A stretch of 45,968 nt of DNA from Actinomadura bangladeshensis (lineage in GTDB: Bacteria > Actinomycetota > Actinomycetes > Streptosporangiales > Streptosporangiaceae): positions 1-45,968 of the forward strand of contig NZ_SMJW01000029.1 of NCBI RefSeq assembly GCF_004348335.1, read 5' to 3'. Under the pieces are notes generated by a model. That model worked only from the letters and a program-made list of their open reading frames with translations. It was not told where the DNA came from and did no database searches. The position numbers were made by a program, and so were the translations under genes. Shown here piece by piece: positions 16,642 through 24,831 of the stretch; within the stretch, counting starts at the first letter, position 1; the number at the start of each line of letters is the position of its first letter.

Positions 16642-18351
16642 CTACCGAGCCGCCGCGCAGGCCGGGTCGTGCCAGGCCGCCCAGCCGGGCCGCGCGTGCA
16701 CCCGCCAGCCCGCCGGGTGGGCGGGCCATGACGCCTCCGGGGACGTCCCGTCCGGCACCGGCACCACGACCGTGCACACGCCGGGCGCGGGCGGGCGGCC
16801 GTCGCGGACGTCGATCCGGCCGATCCGCGTCCACCACACCGGGTACATGAGCTTGGTCCGGGTCGCCCAGCCGAGCGAGACGTCTGCGACGACCCCGCCC
16901 GCCGCCGGGCCGGGCAGCGGCGGGACGGGCCGGACGCGCTCGCGCGACGGCGTCATGACGAAGGTCATCGCGGCCAGGTTCACCCCGGCCAGGGCGATGG
17001 CGGCGAGGGGCGCGCGGTCCACCCGCGAGAACAGCAGCAGCGCGCCGAGCAGTGCGGTCGCGGCGAGCGTCGCCTCCGGCAGGTGCAGTGCGGTGCGGTC
17101 GCCGGTCAGGAACATGATCTCGGGGAAGTCGAACGCGATGAACACGTGGGTGCGCAGCCGCTCGCCCGCGTAGCCGGTCACCCAGAGCCCGGTCCCGGCC
17201 AGGACGAGGACGGACGACGCCGCCGCCCCGAGCGCCGTCCGCGCGCCCGCGCGCAGCAGGACCGCCGCCCCGGCCAGCGCGTAGACGAGGGCGAGGCACG
17301 ACAGGTACCGGCCGTAGGCGAAGTTGCCGACCCGGTGCTCGTCCGGCAGTGCCGCCGACGACGCGTACGCGATCCCGCACGTCGCGGTCAGCAGCACGGC
17401 CGCCATGAACCGGTCGGCGGCCGGGGCCCGGCGCCGCGCCAGCGCCGCCGCGACCGCCGCCAGCCCGGCGCCGGCCAGCCCCCACGTCGAGGCCACCAGG
17501 TACCAGAGCTGCCCGGCGGCCCCCGACAGCGCCCATCCCTGCCCGGCCACCGTGCCGAGCCTGGACTCCAGGATCCCGGCGAGGTCGCGCACGCCCCCGG
17601 GGTACAGCGCGTCCATGATCCGCGCGTTCAGCATCGAACCCGCCGCGTATCCGGCGAGGGCCGCACCTCCCGCGATCAGGCCCGCGCGCCGCCGCAGCGG
17701 GTGCAGCGCGAGGACGGCGAGCGCCAGCGCGTGGACGGCGAGCAGGACGGTTCCGCGCGTGTGCACGGCCGCCGCGTAGGACGCGACCGCGCTCGCGAGG
17801 ACCGCGTCGCCCGCCCGGCCGCTCCGGGCGAAGCGGTCGAGGCTCAGCAGCCATCCGACGACGAGCGCTGGCAGGACGGCGTCCGCGAGCGCGAACGCGC
17901 CGAAGAACGTCGTGGCCGGCAGCAGCGCCGCCGCGAACGCCAGTGGCAGCGCGGTCCGGCGGCCGAGCCCGAACCGCCGCGCCGCCGCGTACCCGAGCGG
18001 GAACAGCGCGGCGCCCGCCAGCGCGTTGATCACCATGACGGCGGCGTAGACCGCTGCCGGATCGCTGGTGAACCAGTGCACGGGGGCGAGCAGCAGCGGA
18101 TATCCGCCCTGGTAGAAGGTGTTCCCGGACAGGTCGGCGCCCGGCCCGCCGGCCAGCCGGCGGGCCGCGATCAGGTAGCCGGTCTCGTCCGGGTCCGCGG
18201 CCGGTCCGGTCCGGGTGCGGGCGAGCCACAGGCGCAGCGCCACCTGCGCGAGCACCCCGGCGGCGAGCAGCCAGCCGAGCGCGCGCCGGCGGTCCGCGCT
18301 CGGGGGAGCGGCCGGCGCGTGGGGACGTGCCGGGATGATCACGAGAGCCAT
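16642..18351 (-). CDS. GT-C-like polytopic membrane protein
   Basis: A 569-residue protein with about 11-12 membrane segments and an extracytoplasmic C-terminal domain ending WAAWHDPACAAAR. After the first membrane helix comes an acidic DPDETGYLIAARRLAGG loop, which resembles the catalytic D-x-D/E loop of GT-C glycosyltransferases that use polyprenyl-phosphate sugars; FYQGGYPLLLAPVHW follows it, as in such enzymes. I infer transfer of a sugar to a cell-surface polymer or protein, but sugar and acceptor are unknown. ATG at 18351 is preferred; a GTG three codons upstream is possible. The gene is divergent from the AfsQ1-like regulator, 101 bp away. Confidence 0.7.
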   Translation of the reverse strand: MALVIIPARPHAPAAPPSADRRRALGWLLAAGVLAQVALRLWLARTRTGPAADPDETGYLIAARRLAGGPGADLSGNTFYQGGYPLLLAPVHWFTSDPAAVYAAVMVINALAGAALFPLGYAAARRFGLGRRTALPLAFAAALLPATTFFGAFALADAVLPALVVGWLLSLDRFARSGRAGDAVLASAVASYAAAVHTRGTVLLAVHALALAVLALHPLRRRAGLIAGGAALAGYAAGSMLNARIMDALYPGGVRDLAGILESRLGTVAGQGWALSGAAGQLWYLVASTWGLAGAGLAAVAAALARRRAPAADRFMAAVLLTATCGIAYASSAALPDEHRVGNFAYGRYLSCLALVYALAGAAVLLRAGARTALGAAASSVLVLAGTGLWVTGYAGERLRTHVFIAFDFPEIMFLTGDRTALHLPEATLAATALLGALLLFSRVDRAPLAAIALAGVNLAAMTFVMTPSRERVRPVPPLPGPAAGGVVADVSLGWATRTKLMYPVWWTRIGRIDVRDGRPPAPGVCTVVVPVPDGTSPEASWPAHPAGWRVHARPGWAAWHDPACAAAR

Positions 18352-18440
18352 GGGGCCCACCGTCCCCGTGCGGTGTCATCGTCCGGTGCGGGAAGTGTCC
18401 GGATTTCGTGACACAGCCCGGAGCTTGATCACAAATATCC

Positions 18441-18446
18441 GATAAT
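18441..18446 (+). promoter_or_regulatory. -10 element for a leaderless AfsQ1-like transcript
   Basis: GATAAT ends 6 nt before the GTG start at 18453. There is no ribosome-binding site in between, which fits a leaderless mRNA beginning at GTG. No clear -35 is visible. Confidence 0.45.
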
Positions 18447-18452
18447 GACCTG

Positions 18453-19127
18453 GTGGCGAGCATTCTCTTCGTGGAGGACGACCCCTCCGCCCGCGCGGCG
18501 CTGGAGCTGGCGCTGACCCGCCAGGGGCACGGGGTGACGTCCCGGGCCACCGGCGAGGACGGCCTGGCGGCGCTGCGCGCGCGGCGCCCCGAGATCGCGC
18601 TTCTGGACGTGATGCTGCCGGGCATCGACGGGATCGAGGTGTGCCGGCGCATCCGCCGCGAGGACTCGCTGCCGGTGATCCTGCTCACCGCGCGCGGCGA
18701 CGACCTCGACATCGTCCTCGGCCTGGAGGCCGGTGCCGACGACTACGTGGTGAAACCGGTCGAGCCCCGGGTGCTGGACGCCCGCATCCGGGCCGTGCTG
18801 CGTCGCGCGGACCAGACGCGCACCGACCGCTCCGTCTACGGCGACCTGGTCATCGACCGGTTGTCGCTGAAGGTGACCAAGGCCGGCACCGACCTGCGCC
18901 TCACCCCGACCGAGCTGCGGCTGCTGCTGGAGCTGACGCGGCGCCCCGGGCGGGTCCTCACCCGCCGGCACCTGCTCGCCGAGGTATGGGAGCACACCTA
19001 TCCGGGCGACTCCCGGCTCGTGGACGCGTGCGTGCAGCGCGTCCGCGCCAAGATCGAGGACGAGCCGGCCGAGCCGCGGCTGATCGAGACCGTCCGGGGG
19101 TTCGGCTACCGGTTCACCGCGCCGTGA
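18453..19127 (+). CDS. OmpR-family response regulator, AfsQ1-like
   Basis: A 224-residue regulator. The receiver has acidic residues ED(D) at 8-10, phospho-acceptor Asp52 in ALLDVMLPGIDG and Lys101 in DDYVVKPVEP. The C-terminal winged helix (about 128-222) has LTPTELRLLLELTRRPGRVL and ends RLIETVRGFGYRF. It closely resembles AfsQ1 of Streptomyces, which with AfsQ2 controls antibiotic production and nitrogen or carbon metabolism on some media. The start is GTG at 18453. The stop overlaps the kinase start by 4 nt (GTGA). Orthology to AfsQ1 is an impression from memory of that sequence. Confidence 0.9.
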   Translation: MASILFVEDDPSARAALELALTRQGHGVTSRATGEDGLAALRARRPEIALLDVMLPGIDGIEVCRRIRREDSLPVILLTARGDDLDIVLGLEAGADDYVVKPVEPRVLDARIRAVLRRADQTRTDRSVYGDLVIDRLSLKVTKAGTDLRLTPTELRLLLELTRRPGRVLTRRHLLAEVWEHTYPGDSRLVDACVQRVRAKIEDEPAEPRLIETVRGFGYRFTAP

Positions 19128-20599
19128 CGGGCCGGCGCCGGTTCACCGGCCTGCGGATGCGGCTCGCGGCGGCGTTCACGGCGGTCGCGCTGCTGGCGTC
19201 GGTGCTCGCGTCCGGGATCTCCTACGTGCTGATGCGGCGGGTGATGCTGCAGCGCGCCCAGGACGCGGTGCTGACCGACGTGCGCACCACGCTCGCCCAG
19301 CGCGTCCCCCAGCGCCTCCCACCGGAGGTCCAGGACACCCTCGGCGCGGACATGGCGATCGCGCTCGCCGCCGAGGGCCGCGAGGCGGTATGGGTGCCGG
19401 TGCCGCTGGACGGCACCGTCCCGCGGCCGGATCCCGACCTGCTGGACGTCCCCGTGAGCGAGGAGTTCGCGCGGCGCGCCATGCGGGGGATGGTCTTCCA
19501 GCGCATCGTCCGCAAGGACCGGGCGGACCGGAGCCATCCCTATCTCCTGATCGGTACGCGCGTCACCGGCTACGAGACGACGGCGGACGAGCCGTGGCGC
19601 ACCACCCCGCCGATGGTCTTCGTCTCGGCGAGCCTCGCGCGGGAGGAGGCCGACCTGCGCTCGTTCACCCGGGTGCTGTCGGTCGCCGACGTGCTCGCGC
19701 TGGCGGCGGCGCTGCTGCTCGCGCTGCTGGCCACCCGCGGCGTGCTGCGGCCGGTGCGCCGCCTCGCCGCGGCCGCCGGCGCCCTCGGCGCGGGCGAGCT
19801 CGGGACGCGGGTCCAGGTGCGCGGCCGGGACGAGCTGGCCGACCTCGCGCGGACGTTCAACGGCACCGCGGCGGCCCTGGAGCGGACGGTCACCGAGCTG
19901 CGCGCGATGGAGGCGGCGTCCCGCCGGTTCGTCGCGGACGTCTCGCACGAGCTGCGCACCCCGCTCACCTCGATGATCGCGATGACCGGCGTGCTGGCCG
20001 AGGAGGAGGCGGACGGCCCGGACGGCGGCGCGGCGCGGCTCGTCGCGGCGGAGACCCGTCGGCTCGGCCTGCTGATCGAGAACCTGGTCGAGATCAGCCG
20101 GTTCGACGCGGGCGCCGCCGCGCTCGTCCTCGACGACGTCGACCTCGCGGACGCGGTCGCCGGCACGCTGGCGGCGCGCGGCCTGGCCGGCGGGGTCGCG
20201 GTGGAGGGGCCGGACGGCCTGCTCGTCCGGTGCGACCCGCGCCGGCTCGACGTCATCGTGGCGAACCTCGTCGGCAACGCGGTCCGGCACGGCGGCCCGC
20301 CCGTCACGCTGCGCTTCGGCCCGGCGTGCCGGGCGGGCGAGCGGGGCGTGGAGATCGCCGTCGCCGACCGCGGACCGGGCGTGCCGGAGGAGCTGCTGGG
20401 CGCGGTCTTCGACCGGTTCGTCAAGGCGGAGGCGGCCCGGTCCCGCAGTGACGGCAGCGGACTCGGGCTGTCGATCGCCAGGGAGAACGCGGTCCTGCAC
20501 GGCGGGACGCTGGAGGCGGCCAACGGCCCGGACGGCGGCGCGGTGTTCACGCTGTGGCTGCCCGCCGGGCCCGACGGCGCGGAGGCGGTCGATGAGTAG
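19124..20599 (+). CDS. Sensor histidine kinase, AfsQ2-like
   Basis: A classical membrane kinase of 491 residues starting at GTG 19124. Membrane helix 1 is at about residues 11-37 and helix 2 at about 186-205, enclosing an extracytoplasmic sensor loop of about 150 residues. A HAMP domain (about 206-262) leads to the phospho-acceptor His275 in ADVSHELRTPLTSM. The ATPase domain carries NLVGNAVRHGG, DRGPGVP and GSGLGLSIARENA. The start overlaps the regulator's stop by 4 nt and the end overlaps the lipoprotein by 8 nt, so the three genes form one tightly coupled operon. The lipoprotein may modulate sensing at the outer face; that is inference from analogous MtrAB-LpqB and CseABC systems. Confidence 0.93.
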   Translation: MTGRRRFTGLRMRLAAAFTAVALLASVLASGISYVLMRRVMLQRAQDAVLTDVRTTLAQRVPQRLPPEVQDTLGADMAIALAAEGREAVWVPVPLDGTVPRPDPDLLDVPVSEEFARRAMRGMVFQRIVRKDRADRSHPYLLIGTRVTGYETTADEPWRTTPPMVFVSASLAREEADLRSFTRVLSVADVLALAAALLLALLATRGVLRPVRRLAAAAGALGAGELGTRVQVRGRDELADLARTFNGTAAALERTVTELRAMEAASRRFVADVSHELRTPLTSMIAMTGVLAEEEADGPDGGAARLVAAETRRLGLLIENLVEISRFDAGAAALVLDDVDLADAVAGTLAARGLAGGVAVEGPDGLLVRCDPRRLDVIVANLVGNAVRHGGPPVTLRFGPACRAGERGVEIAVADRGPGVPEELLGAVFDRFVKAEAARSRSDGSGLGLSIARENAVLHGGTLEAANGPDGGAVFTLWLPAGPDGAEAVDE

Positions 20600-21116
20600 G
20601 CGCCGTTCCGGGACCGCCGTGGCGGCTTTCGCGCTCGCGGCCGTGCTCGCGGCCGCGGGCTGCGGCGTGCGGCCCACCGGGATCCTCAGCGCGGGAAGCC
20701 ACCCGGTCGCGGACGGCCAGGCGCCCACCATGACGCTCTACCTGGTGCGCGGGAAGCGGCTGGCGCGGGTCGCCCGCCCGGGGCTGGCCGGCCATCCGTA
20801 TCTGCCGCTGGCCCAGCTCGGCCTGCCGGTCACCGCGGACGAGCGCCGCAGGGGCCTGCACAGCGAGATCGACGACTCCTCCGCCGTGACGGTGTACGAG
20901 GTGCGGCGCGGCGTCGTGGGCGTCCAGCTGCCGGGCCTCCGGTTCGCCGGCGGCCGGGCCGAACCGGGAGGCGAGTGGTCCCGCACGGCGCTGGCGCAGG
21001 TGGTGTGCACCGCGGAGGCGATCCCCGGCGTGTCCGCCGTCCTGGTCTCGAACGCGTTCGAGGAGGGGGAGTCGCAGACGATGCGCTGCGACCGGTTCGC
21101 CGACCTGCTCGAATGA
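20592..21116 (+). CDS. Lipoprotein, GerMN/LpqB-like, linked to the two-component system
   Basis: A 174-residue exported lipoprotein. The signal peptide has an RRR n-region and the lipobox LAAAGC with modified Cys24, followed by GVRPTGILSAGSHP. The mature part, TMTLYLVRGKRLARVAR and later ITVYEVRRG-like strands ending in a Cys-containing FADLLE tail, resembles a single GerMN-like module as in LpqB and related kinase-associated lipoproteins. ATG 20592 lies within the kinase gene. Two cysteines near the C-terminus could form a disulfide. It is probably an accessory sensor subunit; no function has been shown for this subgroup as far as I know. Confidence 0.78.
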   Translation: MSRRRSGTAVAAFALAAVLAAAGCGVRPTGILSAGSHPVADGQAPTMTLYLVRGKRLARVARPGLAGHPYLPLAQLGLPVTADERRRGLHSEIDDSSAVTVYEVRRGVVGVQLPGLRFAGGRAEPGGEWSRTALAQVVCTAEAIPGVSAVLVSNAFEEGESQTMRCDRFADLLE

Positions 21117-21833
21117 TCAGTTCCTGGTCAGCCACTGGGCGGTGACGTCGCCGAGGACCGACCGGACGGCGAGGATCGCGATGCCGAGGGTCAGGACGGG
21201 CATCACGACCCAGCGCTCCACCTTGCCGTCCGTCCTCGGGACGATCGGGACGTCGATCCGCCAGGGCAGCGGCCAGAACACCGGACAGCCCCGCGGTGTC
21301 AGGCAGTCTCCGGCGACGTGCGCCAGGCAGCCGAGTGTGACGGCGAACCCGACGAAGCTCATATCGATCTTGTGCATGAGCCAGACGGCGACGAGGGCGA
21401 GCGCGCAGTCGGCGAGCGCCGACTGGGGCTCCTTGCCCTCGAAGTCCAGCCCGACGCCGCGCAGCCCGAGTCCGACGATCATGAACAGGCAGGCCCACCA
21501 GGCGTAGACGTAGTGGGTCGCGAGGGTGTCCATCGCCCAGCCGATGCCGACCGCGAACAGGATCGAGTGGGTCGCGTGCCGGTGCCCGCCGGACAGCTTC
21601 CCGATCCACTTGCACATGTGGTGGGTGATGGGGCCGAACGTGTTGGCGATGCGGCCGTTGTGGTGGTCGATGTCCGGCAGGATGGCCGCGCCCGCGCAGA
21701 CCACGGCGCCCGCGGCGACCTGCTCCACCGACAGCGAGACCGCATGGTCGCCGAGCAGCCGTTCGTAGCCGAGCACCGGGACGGCGGCCAGCCACGCCAG
21801 CGCGCCGCTCAGGGCGTGCGTCTTGCCCATCAT
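21117..21833 (-). CDS. YdjM-type membrane-bound metal-dependent hydrolase
   Basis: A 238-residue integral membrane protein of the LexA-binding inner-membrane hydrolase family (PF04307). His/Asp motifs that probably bind metal are GKTHALSG (N-terminus), ILPDIDHHNGRIA (about residues 52-64), GGHRHATHSILF (about 81-92) and HVAGDCLTPRGCPVFWPL. About five membrane segments alternate with these motifs. The start is the first of two ATG codons behind GGGGGA. The stop codon abuts the convergent lipoprotein stop with no gap. The substrate is unknown; family members have been tied to phospholipid or DNA-damage biology only indirectly. Confidence 0.88.
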   Translation of the reverse strand: MMGKTHALSGALAWLAAVPVLGYERLLGDHAVSLSVEQVAAGAVVCAGAAILPDIDHHNGRIANTFGPITHHMCKWIGKLSGGHRHATHSILFAVGIGWAMDTLATHYVYAWWACLFMIVGLGLRGVGLDFEGKEPQSALADCALALVAVWLMHKIDMSFVGFAVTLGCLAHVAGDCLTPRGCPVFWPLPWRIDVPIVPRTDGKVERWVVMPVLTLGIAILAVRSVLGDVTAQWLTRN

Positions 21834-21975
21834 GTGCCGTTCCCCCGCCTTTCAGAGCGCCCGCCGCCCGTACTCAGGGCGGGACTCTAACCCGCGCATG
21901 ATCGGTTTCTGTGGCGACGCGCCGAAGCGGGTGCAACGTCCCTTTGATGCGGGGGAGCGCGGTCCGGTTCCGCCG

Positions 21976-22323
21976 TCAGGCGTGCGCCTCGCGGGCGGAC
22001 AGGACGGCCCCGACGTTCTCCTCCGCCCAGTCGGCGACGGCCTTGATCGGCGTCTGCAGCGACAGGCCGAGCGGGGTGAGGGCGTACTCGACCCGGGGCG
22101 GCACCTCGGCGTAGACCGTCCGGACGAGGAGCCCGTCGCGCTCCATCGCGCGCAGGGTCTGCGTGAGCACCTTGGGGGTCACTCCGCCGATCGTGTCGCG
22201 GAGCTGGGTGAACCGGCGCGGGCCGCCGGTCAGGCTGAGCACGACCAGCACCGACCACTTGTCGCCGATGCGGTCGAGGATCAGCCGGGTCGGGCAGTCG
22301 GGGTCGAACGCGTCGCCTCTCAT
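21976..22323 (-). CDS. HxlR-family transcriptional regulator
   Basis: A 115-residue winged-helix dimeric regulator. The family opening DPDCPTRLILDRIGDKWSVL, the recognition region GVTPKVLTQTLRAMERDGLL and the wing VPPRVEYALTPLG are all present. The conserved cysteine near the N-terminus (in DPDCP) is the redox switch in some HxlR proteins such as YodB and QorR. It is divergent from an NAD(P)-binding quinone-reductase-like protein, the common pairing for electrophile or quinone response. A 15-bp palindrome (22362-22376) lies between them. ATG 22323 is preferred over a TTG three codons upstream. Confidence 0.9.
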   Translation of the reverse strand: MRGDAFDPDCPTRLILDRIGDKWSVLVVLSLTGGPRRFTQLRDTIGGVTPKVLTQTLRAMERDGLLVRTVYAEVPPRVEYALTPLGLSLQTPIKAVADWAEENVGAVLSAREAHA

Positions 22324-22361
22324 AGTTCCCAAAGGGTACCAATGGCACGTTGAAGTAACCA

Positions 22362-22376
22362 GTATCCGATGGATAC
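22362..22376. promoter_or_regulatory. Putative HxlR operator
   Basis: A perfect palindrome, GTATCC-GAT-GGATAC, lies midway between the divergent regulator and oxidoreductase genes. Size and symmetry suit a HxlR dimer. It is placed to control both genes. Confidence 0.5.
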
Positions 22377-22406
22377 CGTCGAAAGAACGACGTTCGAGGA
22401 GGTCAC

Positions 22407-23030
22407 GTGAAGATCCTGCTGATCGGTGCGACCGGGATGGTCGGGAGCCGCGTCGCGGACGAGGCCCGCCGCCGCGGCCACGAGGTCACCGGCGTCACCC
22501 GCAGCGGCGGCGCGGGGACGGCGAAGGCCGAGGCGGGCGACGCCGCCGCGATCGCCGGGCTCGCCGCCGGGCACGACGCCGCGGTGCTGTCGGTCCCGCC
22601 GCCCCGCGACGGGTCGGAGACGACCGGCCCGCTGCTCGCCACCACGCGCGGCGTGCTCGACGGGCTGCGGCGGGCCGGCGTCCGCCGGCTGATCGTGGTG
22701 GGCGGCGCCGGCAGCCTGGAGGCCGCGCCCGGCGTCCGCCTCGTGGACACCCCCGAGTTCCCCGAGATGTACAAGGCCGAGGCGCTCGCGGCGGCGGAGC
22801 AGCTCGGCGTCATCCGGGCCGAGGCCGGCGACCTCGACTGGACCTACATCTCGCCCGCCGCCGTCATCCAGCCGGGCGAGCGCACCGGCGCGTTCCGGCT
22901 GGGCGGCGACCAGTTGCTCACCGACGCCGAGGGCAACAGCGCCATCAGCGCCGAGGACTACGCGATCGCGCTGATCGACGAGCTGGAGAAGGGGAACGCC
23001 GTCCAACGCCGCATCACCGTGGCCTACTGA
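22407..23030 (+). CDS. NAD(P)H-binding SDR-like oxidoreductase
   Basis: An atypical short-chain dehydrogenase (NmrA/SDR5-like) of 207 residues. The dinucleotide motif GATGMVGSRV is at residues 7-16, and GGAGSLEAAPG and DLDWTYISPAAVIQPGERTG are typical of YwnB/YesF-type proteins. It lacks the strict YxxxK pair. GTG at 22407 follows a strong GAGGAGG site. Divergence from HxlR suggests induction by quinones, aldehydes or disulfide stress, with the protein acting as a reductase or as a redox sensor. The substrate is unknown. It is convergent with the LigD-type gene and their 3' ends overlap by about 7 nt. Confidence 0.88.
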   Translation: MKILLIGATGMVGSRVADEARRRGHEVTGVTRSGGAGTAKAEAGDAAAIAGLAAGHDAAVLSVPPPRDGSETTGPLLATTRGVLDGLRRAGVRRLIVVGGAGSLEAAPGVRLVDTPEFPEMYKAEALAAAEQLGVIRAEAGDLDWTYISPAAVIQPGERTGAFRLGGDQLLTDAEGNSAISAEDYAIALIDELEKGNAVQRRITVAY

Positions 23031-24064
23031 GGCGGGGCCTGCCGAGACCCGCCTACGGGGACGAAGCGCCAGGCGCCGGACTCCTCGCCCGGCTCGTACG
23101 GGGAGTCCAGGCGCTTGGCGAGGACGCCCGGCAGGCGCTGGTCGCGGGCCGCGTCCCGGACGGCGTCGCCGTCACCCGGGAACCAGGGGGCCGTCTGCCA
23201 CATCGGCCCCGACAGCCCGAGCCCGTCGAGCCGCACGCGCCGCTCCCGGTACGGGACGTCCAGCAGCGGATGCCCGTCCAGATGGAGCAGGTCGTAGATC
23301 ATGTACGTCTCGCGGCCGTCCAGGACGGCCAGCTCGCCGTCCAGCACCGTCCGCCGGGCGCCGAGTTCGGCGCCGAGCCGGGAGCCGAGCCCGCCGGGCC
23401 CGTCCACGGCGCGGCCCCGGCCGTCGGTGAACCGGGTCCGGCCGCCCTCGACGTAGGCGGCCGTCCGCCGGCCGCCCCAGGCGAACTCGAACGCCCAGCC
23501 CTCCTGGTCGCGGGGGAGGCGCGCCTTCTCGGCCGGGCGCATCGGGAGCACCGACTCGGGCAGCGGCTCGGCGTCCGGGTCGGCCGGCGGGTCCATCCGG
23601 TGGATCATCCAGTTCCTGCCGCGCGTCCGGAACAGCGCGTACCGGCCGGACACCCGCGAGCCGTGGACGACGATCTTCACCTCGCGCTCGGACCACTTCT
23701 CGGTCTCGTACGTCCCGCGATCCCAGACGGTCATCTGCCCGGCGCCGTACTCACCGTGCGGGATCTCGCCCTCGAACGCCGCGTACTCCAGCGGATGGTC
23801 CTCGGTGCGCACGGCCAGATGGTTCGTCTCCGGGCTCCACGGCAGGCCCTTCGGGACCGCCCACGACACCAGCACACCGTCGCGTTCGAGGCGCAGGTCC
23901 CAGTGCAGGCTGGTCGCGTGGTGCTCCTGGACGACGAACGTGTCGTCGTTCCCCTGCGGCAGGGCCTTCTCCCGCGGGACGGGCTCCGGCGTCCTCCCCG
24001 GATCGCGCCTGCCCCGGTACTCCGCCAGCCGGTCGCCGCCGTTCTTCCGCTTCTTGGGGGCCAC
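23024..24064 (-). CDS. LigD-type 3'-phosphoesterase with degenerate DNA ligase domain
   Basis: A 346-residue protein. Residues about 40-160 form a LigD phosphoesterase (PE) domain, which trims 3' ends in bacterial end-joining. His48, His54, Asp56, Arg58, His90 and Tyr94 keep the H-x5-H-x-D-x-R and later spacing of Pseudomonas LigD, so this part looks active. Residues about 170-340 match an ATP-dependent ligase nucleotidyltransferase domain, but motif I reads FEFAWGGR instead of ExKWDGxR: the AMP-accepting lysine is Ala195 and the aspartate is Gly. The usual C-terminal motif V lysines (WxKxK) read WRFVPV, and the OB domain is absent. Motif III (YMIYDLLHLDG) and LAKRLDSPYEPG survive. The ligase part is therefore probably a structural or DNA-binding remnant. 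The start is GTG 24064. Confidence 0.85.
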   Translation of the reverse strand: MAPKKRKNGGDRLAEYRGRRDPGRTPEPVPREKALPQGNDDTFVVQEHHATSLHWDLRLERDGVLVSWAVPKGLPWSPETNHLAVRTEDHPLEYAAFEGEIPHGEYGAGQMTVWDRGTYETEKWSEREVKIVVHGSRVSGRYALFRTRGRNWMIHRMDPPADPDAEPLPESVLPMRPAEKARLPRDQEGWAFEFAWGGRRTAAYVEGGRTRFTDGRGRAVDGPGGLGSRLGAELGARRTVLDGELAVLDGRETYMIYDLLHLDGHPLLDVPYRERRVRLDGLGLSGPMWQTAPWFPGDGDAVRDAARDQRLPGVLAKRLDSPYEPGEESGAWRFVPVGGSRQAPPQ

Positions 24065-24083
24065 GCACGGTGCATACCCGAGA

Positions 24084-24773
24084 TCAGCGGATGAAGACGG
24101 CGTAGTCGGCGAGGTCGCTCGTCAGCGACGGCGGCAGCCCCGCCACGGCCGACAGCTCCTCGGCGGACATGAACCCGCCCGCCTCCTCCCGGACCCGCTC
24201 GATCTTCCCCGCCAGCTCCGGGGTGATGCCGGGCAGCAGCGTCAGCGCCTCCGCCGGGGCGTGGTTGACGTCGACGAGCCCGCCGTCGTTGTACTGGCGC
24301 GGCAGGTCGGGACGCCCGATCCGCAGCTCCCTGGCGAGGCCCGGGTCGGCCGCGGCCAGCTCACGCGCCTTCTCCCGCAGCAGCCGCCGCCGCTTGACCC
24401 GCTCGACCACGGCCTCGTTGTCGACCGCCGACAGCCCGTGCGGGTCGAACACCCGGCGCCGGATCAGGAACGCGTGCCCGCAGCCGACCACCGCGAGGAC
24501 GAACAGCAGGACGCCGACCGTCCGCTCGGTGCCGTCGTCCTTGCCGATGCCGGGGAGCAGGAACATCGCCGCCGCGAACACGCCCAGGTACGCGGCCGCC
24601 GACACCATGAGGTGCACGCTGCGCCGCCACAGCGCCGCCGCCGCGAACGTGAACGGCGTCGCGTAGCCGAGGGTCAGGAACGGGAGCGCCGCCCACGTCA
24701 CGCTCAGCGCGGCCCGCCCCGGCGGCATGCTGTCGGACGGAACCCGCGGCTCATACGGCGCTGGGGCGTTCAT
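24084..24773 (-). CDS. Membrane protein with C-terminal helix-hairpin-helix domain
   Basis: A 229-residue protein starting at ATG 24773 behind GGGAGAGTC. It has three to four hydrophobic segments (about 22-50, 54-75 and 85-106), a basic stretch (RVKRRRLLREKARELA), and a C-terminal ComEA-like HHH motif (about 165-228: VDVNHAPAEALTLLPGITPE and a second hairpin ending LADYAVFIR). HHH motifs bind DNA or mediate protein contacts, and ComEA handles DNA uptake. Here the membrane half differs from ComEA and no comEC is nearby, so I do not assign competence. The LigD-type gene follows 20 bp downstream on the same strand, which suggests co-transcription. Confidence 0.75.
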   Translation of the reverse strand: MNAPAPYEPRVPSDSMPPGRAALSVTWAALPFLTLGYATPFTFAAAALWRRSVHLMVSAAAYLGVFAAAMFLLPGIGKDDGTERTVGVLLFVLAVVGCGHAFLIRRRVFDPHGLSAVDNEAVVERVKRRRLLREKARELAAADPGLARELRIGRPDLPRQYNDGGLVDVNHAPAEALTLLPGITPELAGKIERVREEAGGFMSAEELSAVAGLPPSLTSDLADYAVFIR

Positions 24774-24831
24774 CTCTAGAGACTCTCCCGGCCGGTAAGG
24801 GGACGAATCGGACCCTAGATCAACAGGACTG

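Noticed and set aside
21880..21905. A tRNA-like T-arm (GGGTTAGAGTCCC on the minus strand)
   Set aside because: The invariant C of the T-loop is A, and no acceptor, D or anticodon arm can be folded around it. It is more likely a leader hairpin of the YdjM-type gene.
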